Positions 7,093 to 14,324 of a stretch of 15,868 nt of DNA are shown in pieces (within the stretch, counting starts at the first letter, position 1; every line of letters starts with the position of its first letter). This stretch comes from Desulfobulbaceae bacterium UBA5628 (GTDB lineage: Bacteria > Desulfobacterota > Desulfobulbia > Desulfobulbales > Desulfurivibrionaceae): contig DIKC01000055.1 of NCBI GenBank assembly GCA_002421565.1, positions 1 to 15,868 on the forward strand, given 5' to 3'. Position numbers and translations under genes: made by a program. The notes below the pieces were generated by a model, which searched no databases, had not been told where the DNA came from, and was given only the letters and a program-made list of their open reading frames with translations.

Positions 7093-8403
7093 TTCAGGCT
7101 GCCGGATAATATCGCCTGCTATGGCCAACAATTGGCGTACCGTTTTTGCTACCGTATAATGCGATCCCGCTGTTCCGTCCGCCAAGCCATCCTCCCGTTG
7201 CCATTGTCGATAAATGTTTTTGACCACACTCGCGAAAGCTTCGCCGTCATCTTCGGTAACCACCATATGGCCTAGTTTCAAAAGGATATCCGCCAGCTCG
7301 GAATCATCGGCGGAAACGGCGAGAATAGGCCGCCGAGTCATAAGATATTCGTAAAGCTTTGAAGGGATATATTGGGCGCAACCGGAACCTTGGCCGTGCA
7401 GCAGGAGAAGGATATCACTCTGCCGCATCATTTCCATCACCCGTTGCCGGCCAGATTTTCCGGAAACAGGATCATACTCCAGGCGGCCATGTAGATTAAC
7501 AAGCTGACGATGGCCAAGCTGTTGCCAGGCCTTTTGCGAAACCGGATCCAGATTAGAGCCGAAAACATCCAGCCGCAAAACTTCACGAAATTCCGGCTGC
7601 TCCCAGGCAAGCCGATCAAGCAATTCCATAAAGGCGCCAAGGTTACGGTTGGCGTCAAGGGAGCCGAAATGACCGAAATGGATTTGTTCTCGTTTTTTGT
7701 ATGTGGCCGCGGAGAAATCAGGTGGATTGGCTCCTGGTCTAAGCACATGGCCTTTGTGGGCAAGCTCCGGATTGCGCTGGCGGGCGCTAGCCAGGGCGTT
7801 TTCCGTAAAAAAGATAACCCCGGCGGCGTGGCGGCAGATCGTTTTCTCCAGCCAGACATTGAATCTACGTCGCTGCCAGCTTCTCGGCCCTTGCTTGTGT
7901 ACCAGAGGATCATGCAACTCCGCAAGCCAGGGAATTCCGGTAATCCTGTGCAGAAGGTAGCCGGCAAGATGGGTGCTACTGGGGCCGGCCGTTGAATAAA
8001 TAAGAACAGGTTGATATTTTTTAATCAGAGACAGAGACTTGCCGGCAGCAGTGATAAACCAGGACCAATGGCTGTCCAGGTGAACAAAAACCCTCTCCAA
8101 CAGATAAAAGGGCAGGCAACTAATCGAAATGACGATTTTAAAAAAACTTTGCCAAACAGGAGGAATTTTCCCTTTCTTGATAATATGCCGCAACTCGAAA
8201 ATAAGTCCGGACGGAGCAGGAGAAATCGTCTGAATGTGGGGGAATCGGGTATCTTTTTCACCGGTGGGAGCGCTGACCACCACCGGCGTAATTCCGTGTT
8301 GCATGAGATAGGGTAGCCTATCAGTAATGGTTTGGCTGGCGGCGCGCCCGTCCATATTGAAACAGTGGGCTAAAATCAACCAATGTTGCTTCGGAGTTTC
8401 CAT
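7072..8403 (-). CDS. GT4-like glycosyltransferase (GT-B fold)
   Basis: A 443-residue protein, probably cytosolic and membrane-associated: a hydrophobic stretch at about 88-103 may be a membrane-contact helix. The N-terminal domain opens with a strand and a loop (LAHCFNMDGRAASQ), then a VVVSAP strand. The C-terminal domain begins near HFGHFGSLDANRN (242-253). Its donor site resembles GT4: GQGSGCAQYIPSKLYEYLMT (337-356), then RRPILAVS and DSELADIL, where the K349/E352 region would hold the nucleotide diphosphate. The classic EX7E is not perfect, so donor choice is unknown. It is the last gene of the minus arm, 22 nt after msbA, with no strong Shine-Dalgarno. G+C is intermediate (7921-7980 has 34 of 60). 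Its 3' end overlaps the opposing kinase gene by 21 bp. The role in core or O-glycan assembly is inferred from its neighbours. Confidence 0.8.
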   Translation of the reverse strand: METPKQHWLILAHCFNMDGRAASQTITDRLPYLMQHGITPVVVSAPTGEKDTRFPHIQTISPAPSGLIFELRHIIKKGKIPPVWQSFFKIVISISCLPFYLLERVFVHLDSHWSWFITAAGKSLSLIKKYQPVLIYSTAGPSSTHLAGYLLHRITGIPWLAELHDPLVHKQGPRSWQRRRFNVWLEKTICRHAAGVIFFTENALASARQRNPELAHKGHVLRPGANPPDFSAATYKKREQIHFGHFGSLDANRNLGAFMELLDRLAWEQPEFREVLRLDVFGSNLDPVSQKAWQQLGHRQLVNLHGRLEYDPVSGKSGRQRVMEMMRQSDILLLLHGQGSGCAQYIPSKLYEYLMTRRPILAVSADDSELADILLKLGHMVVTEDDGEAFASVVKNIYRQWQREDGLADGTAGSHYTVAKTVRQLLAIAGDIIRQPESTGKGS

Positions 8404-8425
8404 GAATCACGAAGAAGCCGGAAAC

Positions 8426-10153
8426 TCACTGAATATTATACAGCATTTCATAAACCCCTTTTTGGCGTAGAAGGTCGTCGTGTGCCCCTTCTTCTACTAT
8501 TTTGCCATGTTGCATCACGATGATGCGGTCCGCCTTCTTGATGGTTGAAAGCCGATGCGCAATCACCAAGGTTGTTCGATTTTTCATCAAATTTTCCAAA
8601 GCCCGCTGTACTTCCCGCTCCGACTCAACATCAAGAGATGATGTCGCCTCGTCTAAAATCAAGATTGGCGCATTCTTCAGCAAAGCCCTGGCAATGGCTA
8701 TCCTCTGCTGTTGGCCACCGGACAGTCTGGAACCGGATTCGCCGATAACCGTATCGAAGCCGTCTGGGAGTTGTTGAACAAACTCCAGAGCATAAGCAGC
8801 GCGAGCCGCTGCAACAATATCCGTATCCAGGCAGTCACTGCATCCATAGGCGATATTGTTCCTGATCGTGTCATTGAATAATATGGTTTGTTGTGAAACT
8901 ATGGCCAACTGCCTTCTCAATGACTTTATCGTCACGCTTTTGATATCATGCCCATCAATAATTATCTTACCGGAATCTATTTCATAAAAACGCGGCAACA
9001 AGTTGGCTAATGTTGTTTTTCCGCTGCCGCTGGCGCCAACCAGCGCAATCATCTCCCCGGCACGGAGCCGCAAATTGATATTCTTCAAAACCGGATCGCC
9101 AATCTCATAGCTGAAGCTAACATCGTTAAATTCAATCTCTTTTTTAAATCCCGAAAGCTGAACGGCGTTTGGAGTATCTTTAATATCCGGAGCAATATCC
9201 AGCACGGTAAAAATTCTTTCCGCGGCGGCAAAACCTTTCTGCAAAGGATTGTTAAGGTTGCTGACACTTTTAATCGGCTCGTAAAGCATGATCAAGGCGG
9301 TAAGAAAAGAGAAAAAGGTACCCGGCGTAGCTTTTCCTTCGAGTACTTCGCGACCGCCATACCAAATAATCAAAGCAATCCCAAGCCCGCCGATAAATTC
9401 CATGAGAGGTCTTGAAATGCTTCTTTGTTGCGCATCCCTGATGGTAATACTCAACAAACGATCAATGGTTTTATAAAATCTGGATATTTCGTATTCTTCC
9501 GCGCAGAATGCCTTAATCACCCGCTGACCGGTTATGGTCTCGTGGAGATGGTTGGCGAGTTTCGCATTATGCTCTTGAGATTGGGTACTCAGCTTCCTAT
9601 ATTTTTTCCCAAAATAAACGATCGGAATAATTGCCAGCGGAAGAAATATCATCGTAAACAAGGCAAGTTTCCAATTTTGATAGAAGATAACCCCCATCAA
9701 ACCAATAATCTGGAAAAAATCTTTAAGCATGGCGACAACGGAGGAAGACACCGCGGCCTGAATTATCGATACATCATTGATGATTCTTGAGATCAATTCT
9801 CCGGTAGGCGTTTTATCAAAGAATGAGACAGGTAATTTTTGAAAATGTTCATACAGTTTTCCCCTGAAATCTCTTACAACATATTGCCCTACTCGTTCCA
9901 TTAAATATGAATAACTGTAAACAAATAATCCTTTTACCAAAAATAGAAGGATCAGCAGCAACGGCAGGATATTGAGCATGCTGTGGTCACGATTAAAAAA
10001 AATCTCATCCAGCAGGGGCTTCACCATATATGCTTGCCCCGAGCTTAATATGGCGACAACCACCATGCTCAGCATCGCCCAAACCAATCTATTAAGATAT
10101 GGCCGCACCCTCTGAAGAACTCTATGGGCAATTTCTTTTTCTTTCATCAACAT
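8426..10153 (-). CDS. msbA: lipid A export ABC transporter MsbA
   Basis: A 575-residue half-transporter of normal MsbA length, acting as an inner-membrane homodimer that flips core-lipid A to the periplasmic leaflet. The N-terminal membrane domain (about 20-320) has six hydrophobic segments and FFDKTPTGELISRI at 111-124, typical of this group. The ATPase domain has Walker A GASGSGKTT (373-381), Q-loop Q421, signature LSGGQ (478-482), Walker B ILILDE (497-502) and switch H533 in IAHRLST. The annotated ATG touches a GGGG, leaving no spacing; the second in-frame ATG (10147, M3) has GGGGA about seven bases upstream and may be the real start. A+T-rich compared with cysK or waaC (9661-9720 has 20 G+C of 60). 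It sits inside the glycosyltransferase run, which supports a lipid A substrate over a drug substrate. An A8 run lies at 9995-10002. Confidence 0.93.
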   Translation of the reverse strand: MLMKEKEIAHRVLQRVRPYLNRLVWAMLSMVVVAILSSGQAYMVKPLLDEIFFNRDHSMLNILPLLLILLFLVKGLFVYSYSYLMERVGQYVVRDFRGKLYEHFQKLPVSFFDKTPTGELISRIINDVSIIQAAVSSSVVAMLKDFFQIIGLMGVIFYQNWKLALFTMIFLPLAIIPIVYFGKKYRKLSTQSQEHNAKLANHLHETITGQRVIKAFCAEEYEISRFYKTIDRLLSITIRDAQQRSISRPLMEFIGGLGIALIIWYGGREVLEGKATPGTFFSFLTALIMLYEPIKSVSNLNNPLQKGFAAAERIFTVLDIAPDIKDTPNAVQLSGFKKEIEFNDVSFSYEIGDPVLKNINLRLRAGEMIALVGASGSGKTTLANLLPRFYEIDSGKIIIDGHDIKSVTIKSLRRQLAIVSQQTILFNDTIRNNIAYGCSDCLDTDIVAAARAAYALEFVQQLPDGFDTVIGESGSRLSGGQQQRIAIARALLKNAPILILDEATSSLDVESEREVQRALENLMKNRTTLVIAHRLSTIKKADRIIVMQHGKIVEEGAHDDLLRQKGVYEMLYNIQ

Positions 10154-10188
10154 CCCCGATTATCTTTTCTCGATTTGATAAAACTTGC

Positions 10189-10974
10189 TCATTGATGGCG
10201 GTCAAGGCCATTGGCGCACCATATCCGCTTCTCCTCCATTGTACGGGAAAGAATCTGGTCGTTGGCCGGTAGACTTGCGCGTGATCGGCCCGGATGGAAA
10301 AGATGATAGGCCAGGGCCGCGAACCTGAGGTTGCGGCGGCTTACCCCTTTATGCAACAGTCTGGCGGCGAATTCGCTATCCTCCCGGCCCCAGCCAACAA
10401 ATTCCTCATCAAAGCCGTTCACCGCCAGGGCATCGGCCCGCCAGATCCCGAAATTGCAAGTTCTGATCCCGTTAATCTCCATTGTCCGCCAAAAAAAAAG
10501 GCGGGCCAGCCAAGTTAGCCGTATTGCGTTCTTGCGATTGCCGAGTCCAGCACTCCAAGGATACAGAGGGAAAATCTCACCGGCCAGCAGACGGACTGTC
10601 GTTTTTTCGTTAAGCAACACCCGCGAACCTTGGACAAAACAGCTTGGCCTGGCAAAGGCCAAGTGATCGGCGATAAAATGAGACTCCAGCACCATATCAC
10701 CGTCAATCATCACCAGATACTCCCCTAGACTGGCGGCAATGGCCAGATTGCGCGCACGAGCGGCCCGGAACCCCTGGTCTTCCTGCCAGCAGTACCGGAT
10801 CGGCACCGGTGTCCGAACGGCCATATCACGCACCATTTCTCCGGTGCCGTCGGTTGAGCCATCATCGGCCACCAAAATTTCATCCGGCAACCTGGTTTGA
10901 CGCAGGGCGCTGGCCAGCACCAAAGAGAGTGCCTCCTTGCGATTGAAAGTGGTAATAAGCAATGATAGATGCAT
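10189..10974 (-). CDS. family 2 glycosyltransferase with galactosyltransferase-type C-terminal part
   Basis: A 261-residue GT-A enzyme, no signal peptide. Motifs in order: LLITTFNRKEAL (5-16), VADDGSTDGT (35-44), the metal-binding DGD (91-93) and GWGREDSE (194-201), a sequence shared with the Glyco_transf_7C galactosyltransferase region, where the ED pair carries the catalytic base. H223 and H227 lie in the usual C-terminal position. The product would be one sugar of the LPS core or outer core; donor and linkage are unknown. Its ATG shares one base with the upstream stop (TGATG), so it is translationally coupled to the WaaE-like gene. A gap of 35 nt separates it from msbA. The coding strand contains a T9 run (10491-10499 on the plus strand as A9) flanked by CCGCC and GGCGG. 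Confidence 0.85.
   Translation of the reverse strand: MHLSLLITTFNRKEALSLVLASALRQTRLPDEILVADDGSTDGTGEMVRDMAVRTPVPIRYCWQEDQGFRAARARNLAIAASLGEYLVMIDGDMVLESHFIADHLAFARPSCFVQGSRVLLNEKTTVRLLAGEIFPLYPWSAGLGNRKNAIRLTWLARLFFWRTMEINGIRTCNFGIWRADALAVNGFDEEFVGWGREDSEFAARLLHKGVSRRNLRFAALAYHLFHPGRSRASLPANDQILSRTMEEKRIWCANGLDRHQ
10486..10504. repeat. A9/T9 tract flanked by 5-bp inverted repeat, inside GT2 gene
   Basis: On the plus strand CCGCC (10486-10490), nine A (10491-10499) and GGCGG (10500-10504) form a 5-bp stem with a homopolymer loop. On the coding strand it reads as T9 within the codons for RLFFWR. Tracts of this length can slip during replication or transcription, which would shift the reading frame. 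At present the frame is intact. Whether it varies is unknown. Confidence 0.6.
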
Positions 10975-11765
10975 CAGTTTCTCCGCAACGGAGGGCTTGC
11001 CGGCTCATGCCAGCCTGTTTGCATTTCATGGAGTTTGGCGTACTTGTAAAACGTACCCTCGAAATTTCCGAGGGCGATGACAAAACCGGCCCAGCCGTCC
11101 AGAAAGCCAAGCTTGAGGAAATAAATCTGGGCAAAGGCCCAGCAGGCCCGGCCCAAAGCCTTGCCCATCCCGCCCAGCCGACCCTCATCCGCCAGTTTTT
11201 CCGCCCCCAGGGTGGAGTAGCGGGCCGCCTTGTGCTGGATTTCGCTGAAATTACGGTACGGTTTCTGCCAGATCGGATTTCGCAGATAGCCGGGCGGCCT
11301 GGCGCTGACGATCTCATAGGCTTCATGAACCGCGTCCGGCTTGAAGCGCAAGGCCCCCCGGCGGAAAAGCTGGGGCTGGCGGTAATCGGGATAAAAGCCG
11401 CAATGCCTGATCCAGCGGCCCATAAAGAAATTGCGGCGAGGGACGTAATAGGCATCGGCCGGGCCGTCGGCGGCGACTATGGCCAAAATTTCGTCGCGCG
11501 CCGCCGGGGTGCAGCGTTCGTCGGCATCCAGGCTGAAAATCCAGGGATGCCTACAGGCCGCCATGGCCTGATTACGCAATTCGCCGAAGCCGCGGAACTC
11601 CACCTGCACCACCCGCGCTCCCAGCTCCTCGGCCAAGGCGGCGGTGCGATCCCGGCTGTGGGAATCGACCACCACCACCTCGTCGGCCCAGAGGACGCTG
11701 TTGACCGCCGCCACGATCTTCTCTTCTTCGTTATAGGCGATGATATAGGCGGAAATTTTATTCAT
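10974..11765 (-). CDS. WaaE/KdtX-like family 2 glycosyltransferase (LPS core)
   Basis: A 263-residue GT-A glycosyltransferase of the small WaaE/KdtX group. It has ISAYIIAYNEEEKI (4-17), the strand VVVVDSHSRDRT (30-41) and the D-x-D motif SLDADER (78-84). VHE (146-148) in the second half is likely to carry the catalytic residue, after the aromatic YVPRRNFFMGRWI stretch and a FYPDYRQPQLFR segment typical of the group. A hydrophobic C-terminal part (about 205-235) could contact the inner membrane. Known members add glucose to heptose I of the inner core; the sugar here is inferred. The start overlaps the upstream WaaG-like stop by four bases (ATGA) and the stop shares one base with the next start, so all three are coupled. 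G+C is high again in this gene. Confidence 0.85.
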   Translation of the reverse strand: MNKISAYIIAYNEEEKIVAAVNSVLWADEVVVVDSHSRDRTAALAEELGARVVQVEFRGFGELRNQAMAACRHPWIFSLDADERCTPAARDEILAIVAADGPADAYYVPRRNFFMGRWIRHCGFYPDYRQPQLFRRGALRFKPDAVHEAYEIVSARPPGYLRNPIWQKPYRNFSEIQHKAARYSTLGAEKLADEGRLGGMGKALGRACWAFAQIYFLKLGFLDGWAGFVIALGNFEGTFYKYAKLHEMQTGWHEPASPPLRRN

Positions 11766-12880
11766 GACCGGGCCTTGCTTGCCGCCACTTGATAGTAAAT
11801 ATTTTCATAAGCGTCCGCCATCTGCCGCCAACCGTAATTTTCCGCCCGCAGGCGCGCACGCCGGCCCATTTCCTGGCGCCGGGCCGGATCGCGCAGGGCT
11901 TCCAGCCCCTCCCTGAGAGCGGCCGGACTCTGACCGGTGCAACCGTTAACTCCATGCTCAACCAAGGCCGCGGCTCCGGCATTGGGGGCCACGATCACCG
12001 GCAGGCCGCAGGCCATCCCTTCCAGCACGCTCATCCCGAAGGCCTCGGAACGGGAGGGCAGCGCCACCACGTCGGCAGCGGCGTAAACTTCCCGCATTTC
12101 CCCAACCAAACCGAGAAAACGGACCCTTTCTCGCAGGCCGAGGCGTTCCACCAGCCGGTTGAAATGGGCCGCGCGATCGCCCCGGCCCGCCACCAGCAGT
12201 TCGACGCCCGGAACCAATGCCGCTGCTTCGAGCAGAAAATCCAGCCCCTTGCGCTGGAATTCCGAGCCGGCGAAAAGCACCACCAGGCGTTCGTCGCCAT
12301 AACCCAAGCGTTGCCGGGCCGCCGGCCGGGCCGCCTGGATCGCGGCGGGATGAAACCACTCCGGGTCAACCCCCGGCGGAATGATAACCGCCGTCCCGGC
12401 CAGGGAACAATAACGGCGGTAGTCATCCAGTACCGTCCCGGAAACCGCCGCCGGCCACGGGGTTGCCGCGAGCTGCCGCCGTTCCAGCATCAGATACATG
12501 GCATTGCGCGGGCTGCAATAGTGCTGATCCCACCGCCGCCAGCCCCGGTAATGTTCCAGGCCGCCCCGGAAGGAAAAGCAGTGGAGGGTCAGCACATCCT
12601 GACAAAAAGTGCGCTCGTGGCTATGGATCACATCATACGACCGGCCCGCCAGTTGCCGCCGGACGCTCAGAGCCAGATCCCAGGCATTGATCACGCTGGA
12701 AAAGCGAAACCGCTCCGGCAGGCGATAAATGGCGGCGCCGGGCAGCAACTCCGCCTGGCAATTCCGACAGAACAAATCCACCTTATGGCCCCGGGCCAGC
12801 ATCGCCCGGGCCAGCTCCAGGGCGCAGCGCTCCATGCCGCCGGTGGGGGCAAAGGCCTTGGCCACCATCGCAATGTTCAA
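11762..12880 (-). CDS. WaaG-like GT4 glycosyltransferase, TTG start
   Basis: A 372-residue GT-B enzyme. The N-terminal acceptor domain has the glycine-rich loop FAPTGGMER (10-18), preceded by the first strand NIAMVAKAF. The donor domain starts at VVLFAGSEFQRKGLD (200-214), close to the GSDFGRKG form of WaaG. EAFGMSVLEGMACGLPVI (279-296) gives the E279/E287 EX7E pair that binds the nucleotide sugar. WaaG adds glucose to heptose II; the exact sugar here is inferred. I keep the TTG start at 12880-12878 because it preserves the first beta-strand; the first ATG (M5, 12868) would cut it. No Shine-Dalgarno is visible upstream, and a 27-nt palindrome begins 7 nt upstream of the start. First gene of the five-gene minus arm. 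Confidence 0.85.
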   Translation of the reverse strand: MNIAMVAKAFAPTGGMERCALELARAMLARGHKVDLFCRNCQAELLPGAAIYRLPERFRFSSVINAWDLALSVRRQLAGRSYDVIHSHERTFCQDVLTLHCFSFRGGLEHYRGWRRWDQHYCSPRNAMYLMLERRQLAATPWPAAVSGTVLDDYRRYCSLAGTAVIIPPGVDPEWFHPAAIQAARPAARQRLGYGDERLVVLFAGSEFQRKGLDFLLEAAALVPGVELLVAGRGDRAAHFNRLVERLGLRERVRFLGLVGEMREVYAAADVVALPSRSEAFGMSVLEGMACGLPVIVAPNAGAAALVEHGVNGCTGQSPAALREGLEALRDPARRQEMGRRARLRAENYGWRQMADAYENIYYQVAASKARS

Positions 12881-12887
12881 TGCGGAA

Positions 12888-12914
12888 TGGGGATGGATTT
12901 GAAATCTGTCCCCA
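12888..12914. repeat. REP-like 27-nt palindrome next to WaaG-like start
   Basis: The arms TGGGGATGGATTT and AAATCTGTCCCCA pair around a central G, with 11 of 13 Watson-Crick pairs and the other two G-T. It resembles the GGGGACAG-ATTT/AAAT-CTGTCCCC palindromes that I recall scattered in many bacterial genomes, often beside REP-associated Y1 (RAYT/IS200-like) transposases. No transposase gene lies in this window. In the minus-strand mRNA it would fold just upstream of the TTG start and cover the ribosome-binding region. The symmetry is observed; membership of a repeat family is from memory and needs a genome search. Confidence 0.6.
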
Positions 12915-12986
12915 CCTCTCGGTAACTTCGGCCCATTCCTTCTTGCATTTCCCGGCCCGGCATTTTATCTTCGAGAAACTGAAACC

Positions 12987-13001
12987 GGCGCGCGGCGCGC
13001 C
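12987..13001. repeat. GC-rich 15-nt palindrome in divergent gap
   Basis: GGCGCGC and GCGCGCC flank a single central G, a perfect 7-bp dyad. It lies midway between the divergent WaaG-like and Trm112-like genes. It could be an operator or a chance GC palindrome. It has no downstream T-run on the plus strand, so it is not an obvious terminator. Confidence 0.3.
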
Positions 13002-13020
13002 CGTGAACGAGGCGCAACTC

Positions 13021-13064
13021 TAGCGTATTTTCCCGCAAATTAAAAGATTATATCCACCAAAGGA
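13021..13064. promoter_or_regulatory. AT-rich candidate promoter block, divergent gap
   Basis: The gap 12881-13071 turns A+T-rich at about 13025-13055. On the minus strand a perfect TATAAT lies at 13052-13047, oriented towards the WaaG-like operon, but no good -35 is 16-18 bp upstream and the leader would be about 160 nt. On the plus strand, TTATAT at 13048-13053 could serve the Trm112-waaC genes, leaving a very short leader. AAAGGA at 13059-13064 is the ribosome site of the gene at 13072. Apart from this block and the two palindromes I see nothing else in the gap. Confidence 0.3.
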
Positions 13065-13071
13065 CACCCCC

Positions 13072-13257
13072 ATGCTCAACCAGGAACTGTTGGATATTCT
13101 GGCCTGCCCCCAGTGCAAGGGGCCGGTGCGGCCGACCGCCAAACAAGACGGCCTGATCTGCGACCGCTGCCGCCTCCTTTATGAAATCCGCGACGGGATT
13201 CCGATCATGCTCATCGACGAGGCCAAACCCTTGCCGCCGGAGCCGGAACCGCGGTGA
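13072..13257 (+). CDS. Trm112/YcaR-like zinc-knuckle protein
   Basis: A 61-residue protein of the Trm112p-like (YcaR, UPF0434) family. It starts with LDILACPQCKGPV and has two CxxC pairs (C12/C15 and C30/C33) that should bind one zinc, followed by the conserved LLYEIRDGIPIMLIDEA segment. The last ten residues are proline- and glutamate-rich. Eukaryotic and archaeal Trm112 activates methyltransferases; the bacterial small form has no firmly assigned role that I know of. In E. coli the homologue ycaR lies between lpxK and kdsB, downstream of msbA, so a link to lipid A/Kdo genes recurs. Good ribosome site AAAGGA, seven bases before the ATG. The TGA stop overlaps the GTG start of waaC (GTGA), indicating coupling. 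Confidence 0.9.
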   Translation: MLNQELLDILACPQCKGPVRPTAKQDGLICDRCRLLYEIRDGIPIMLIDEAKPLPPEPEPR

Positions 13258-14324
13258 GCAGTGCCACGCCGTCATTGTCCCCGGGGCTGCCGCCAAAGCC
13301 GGAAAGCATCCACAAAATTCTGATTATCAAACCCAGCGCCCTGGGGGATATTGTCCACACCCTGCCTTTTCTCGCCGCCCTCCGGAGCCGTTTTCCCCGG
13401 GCGGCGATCCATTGGGTGGTGGCCAGGGGGCTGCACCGGCTGCTGGAAAACCATCCCCTGCTCGACCGCCTGTGGGTAATCGATAAGGATGGGTGGAAAA
13501 AACCGGGCCGCCTGTTTACCACCCTCGGGGAAATCGCCGGCCTCTGGCGCGGCCTGGGGCGGGAAGGCTACGACCTGGCGGTGGATCTTTCCGGTCTTTT
13601 TCGCAGCGGTTTGATCACCGCCGCCTCGCGGGCGAAAATCCGGCTCGGCTTCAGCGATTCCGACGAGGGCAGCCCTTTTTTTTACAATGACAAAATCGTG
13701 GGCGGCGGCCAGATCCACGCCATTGACCGCTATCTGAAACTGGCGGCCCGGCTGGGCTGCGCCCTCCCCAACCCGGCGGAGATCGCCTTTCCCCTGCCCC
13801 CTTTTGCCGAAAATCCGCCGATCATGGCGGAACTGCCGGCCCGTTACCTGGTCATGGCCCCTTCGGCCGGCAAGCCGGCCAACCGCTGGCCGGCCGAACG
13901 CTTCGGCCAACTGGCGGCCCGCCTGGAGCTGCCGACGGTGGTGATCGGCGGAGCGGGCGAAGCGGAGATCGTGGCCGCTGTGGTCCGCCACGCCCAAGGC
14001 AAGGCCATTTCCCTGGCCGGCCGCACCGGCCTAACGGAATTGATGGCGGTGCTTAAACGCGCTTCCTTCATGGTGGCCAACGATACCGGCCCCATGCACC
14101 TGGCCGTGGCTTTGCAGGTGCCGGTCTTTGCCATCTTCGGCCCGGCCAACCCGGTGCGCACCGGCCCTTACGGCGGCATGCACACCGTGATCCGGCGTGA
14201 AACCGACTGCGCCCCCTGCTACCGCTGGCAACCCTGCTCCCACTGGCGCTGCCTGCTCGATCTTGAGGTCGATACCGTGCATGACATCATTATCAACAAA
14301 CTCAACCGGATTGCGCAATCGTGA
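13254..14324 (+). CDS. waaC: lipopolysaccharide heptosyltransferase I (GT9)
   Basis: A 356-residue GT-B enzyme of family GT9 that adds the first L-glycero-D-manno-heptose to Kdo2-lipid A from ADP-heptose. Motifs: IKPSALGDIVHTLP (25-38), with the conserved D32 as candidate base; KPANRWP (207-213), with the donor-phosphate-binding lysine; and NDTGPMHLA (276-284), the strongest GT9 signature. FGPANPVRTGPYG follows. A Cys cluster near the C-terminus (C319, C322, C328, C333) is common in GT9 proteins. The KPSALGD-HTLP form points to WaaC more than WaaF or WaaQ, though acceptor choice is inferred. Translation starts at GTG 13254, coupled to the Trm112-like gene; residues 1-20 are proline-rich and precede the first strand, so they are probably an unstructured lead. 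A T8 run lies at 13676-13683. The stop overlaps the next start (GTGA). Confidence 0.9.
   Translation: MSSATPSLSPGLPPKPESIHKILIIKPSALGDIVHTLPFLAALRSRFPRAAIHWVVARGLHRLLENHPLLDRLWVIDKDGWKKPGRLFTTLGEIAGLWRGLGREGYDLAVDLSGLFRSGLITAASRAKIRLGFSDSDEGSPFFYNDKIVGGGQIHAIDRYLKLAARLGCALPNPAEIAFPLPPFAENPPIMAELPARYLVMAPSAGKPANRWPAERFGQLAARLELPTVVIGGAGEAEIVAAVVRHAQGKAISLAGRTGLTELMAVLKRASFMVANDTGPMHLAVALQVPVFAIFGPANPVRTGPYGGMHTVIRRETDCAPCYRWQPCSHWRCLLDLEVDTVHDIIINKLNRIAQS

Larger units (their letters stand above)
4245..10153. other. A+T-rich segment of the LPS locus, possible acquired cassette
   Basis: Base composition drops sharply at the cysK/ligase junction and recovers around the second GT2 gene. Hand counts of single 60-nt lines: 3841-3900 in cysK has 43 G+C; 4621-4680 in the ligase has 22; 6781-6840 in the kinase has 21; 7921-7980 in the GT4 gene has 34; 9661-9720 in msbA has 20. 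The change is abrupt at 4245 and gradual on the right. I see no flanking repeats, tRNA or integrase, so transfer is an inference from composition and from the converging arms. Confidence 0.6.

Noticed and set aside
10962..11792. Plus-strand open frame of 276 codons
   Set aside because: It lies opposite the WaaE-like gene, which has clear GT2 motifs on the minus strand.
11789..12925. Plus-strand open frame of 378 codons
   Set aside because: It is the shadow of the WaaG-like gene; composition is unlike a real protein and it has no ribosome site.
12987..13001. GC palindrome as rho-independent terminator
   Set aside because: No U-run follows on the plus strand, and on the minus strand only mixed sequence follows; it also lies between divergent genes where no terminator is expected.
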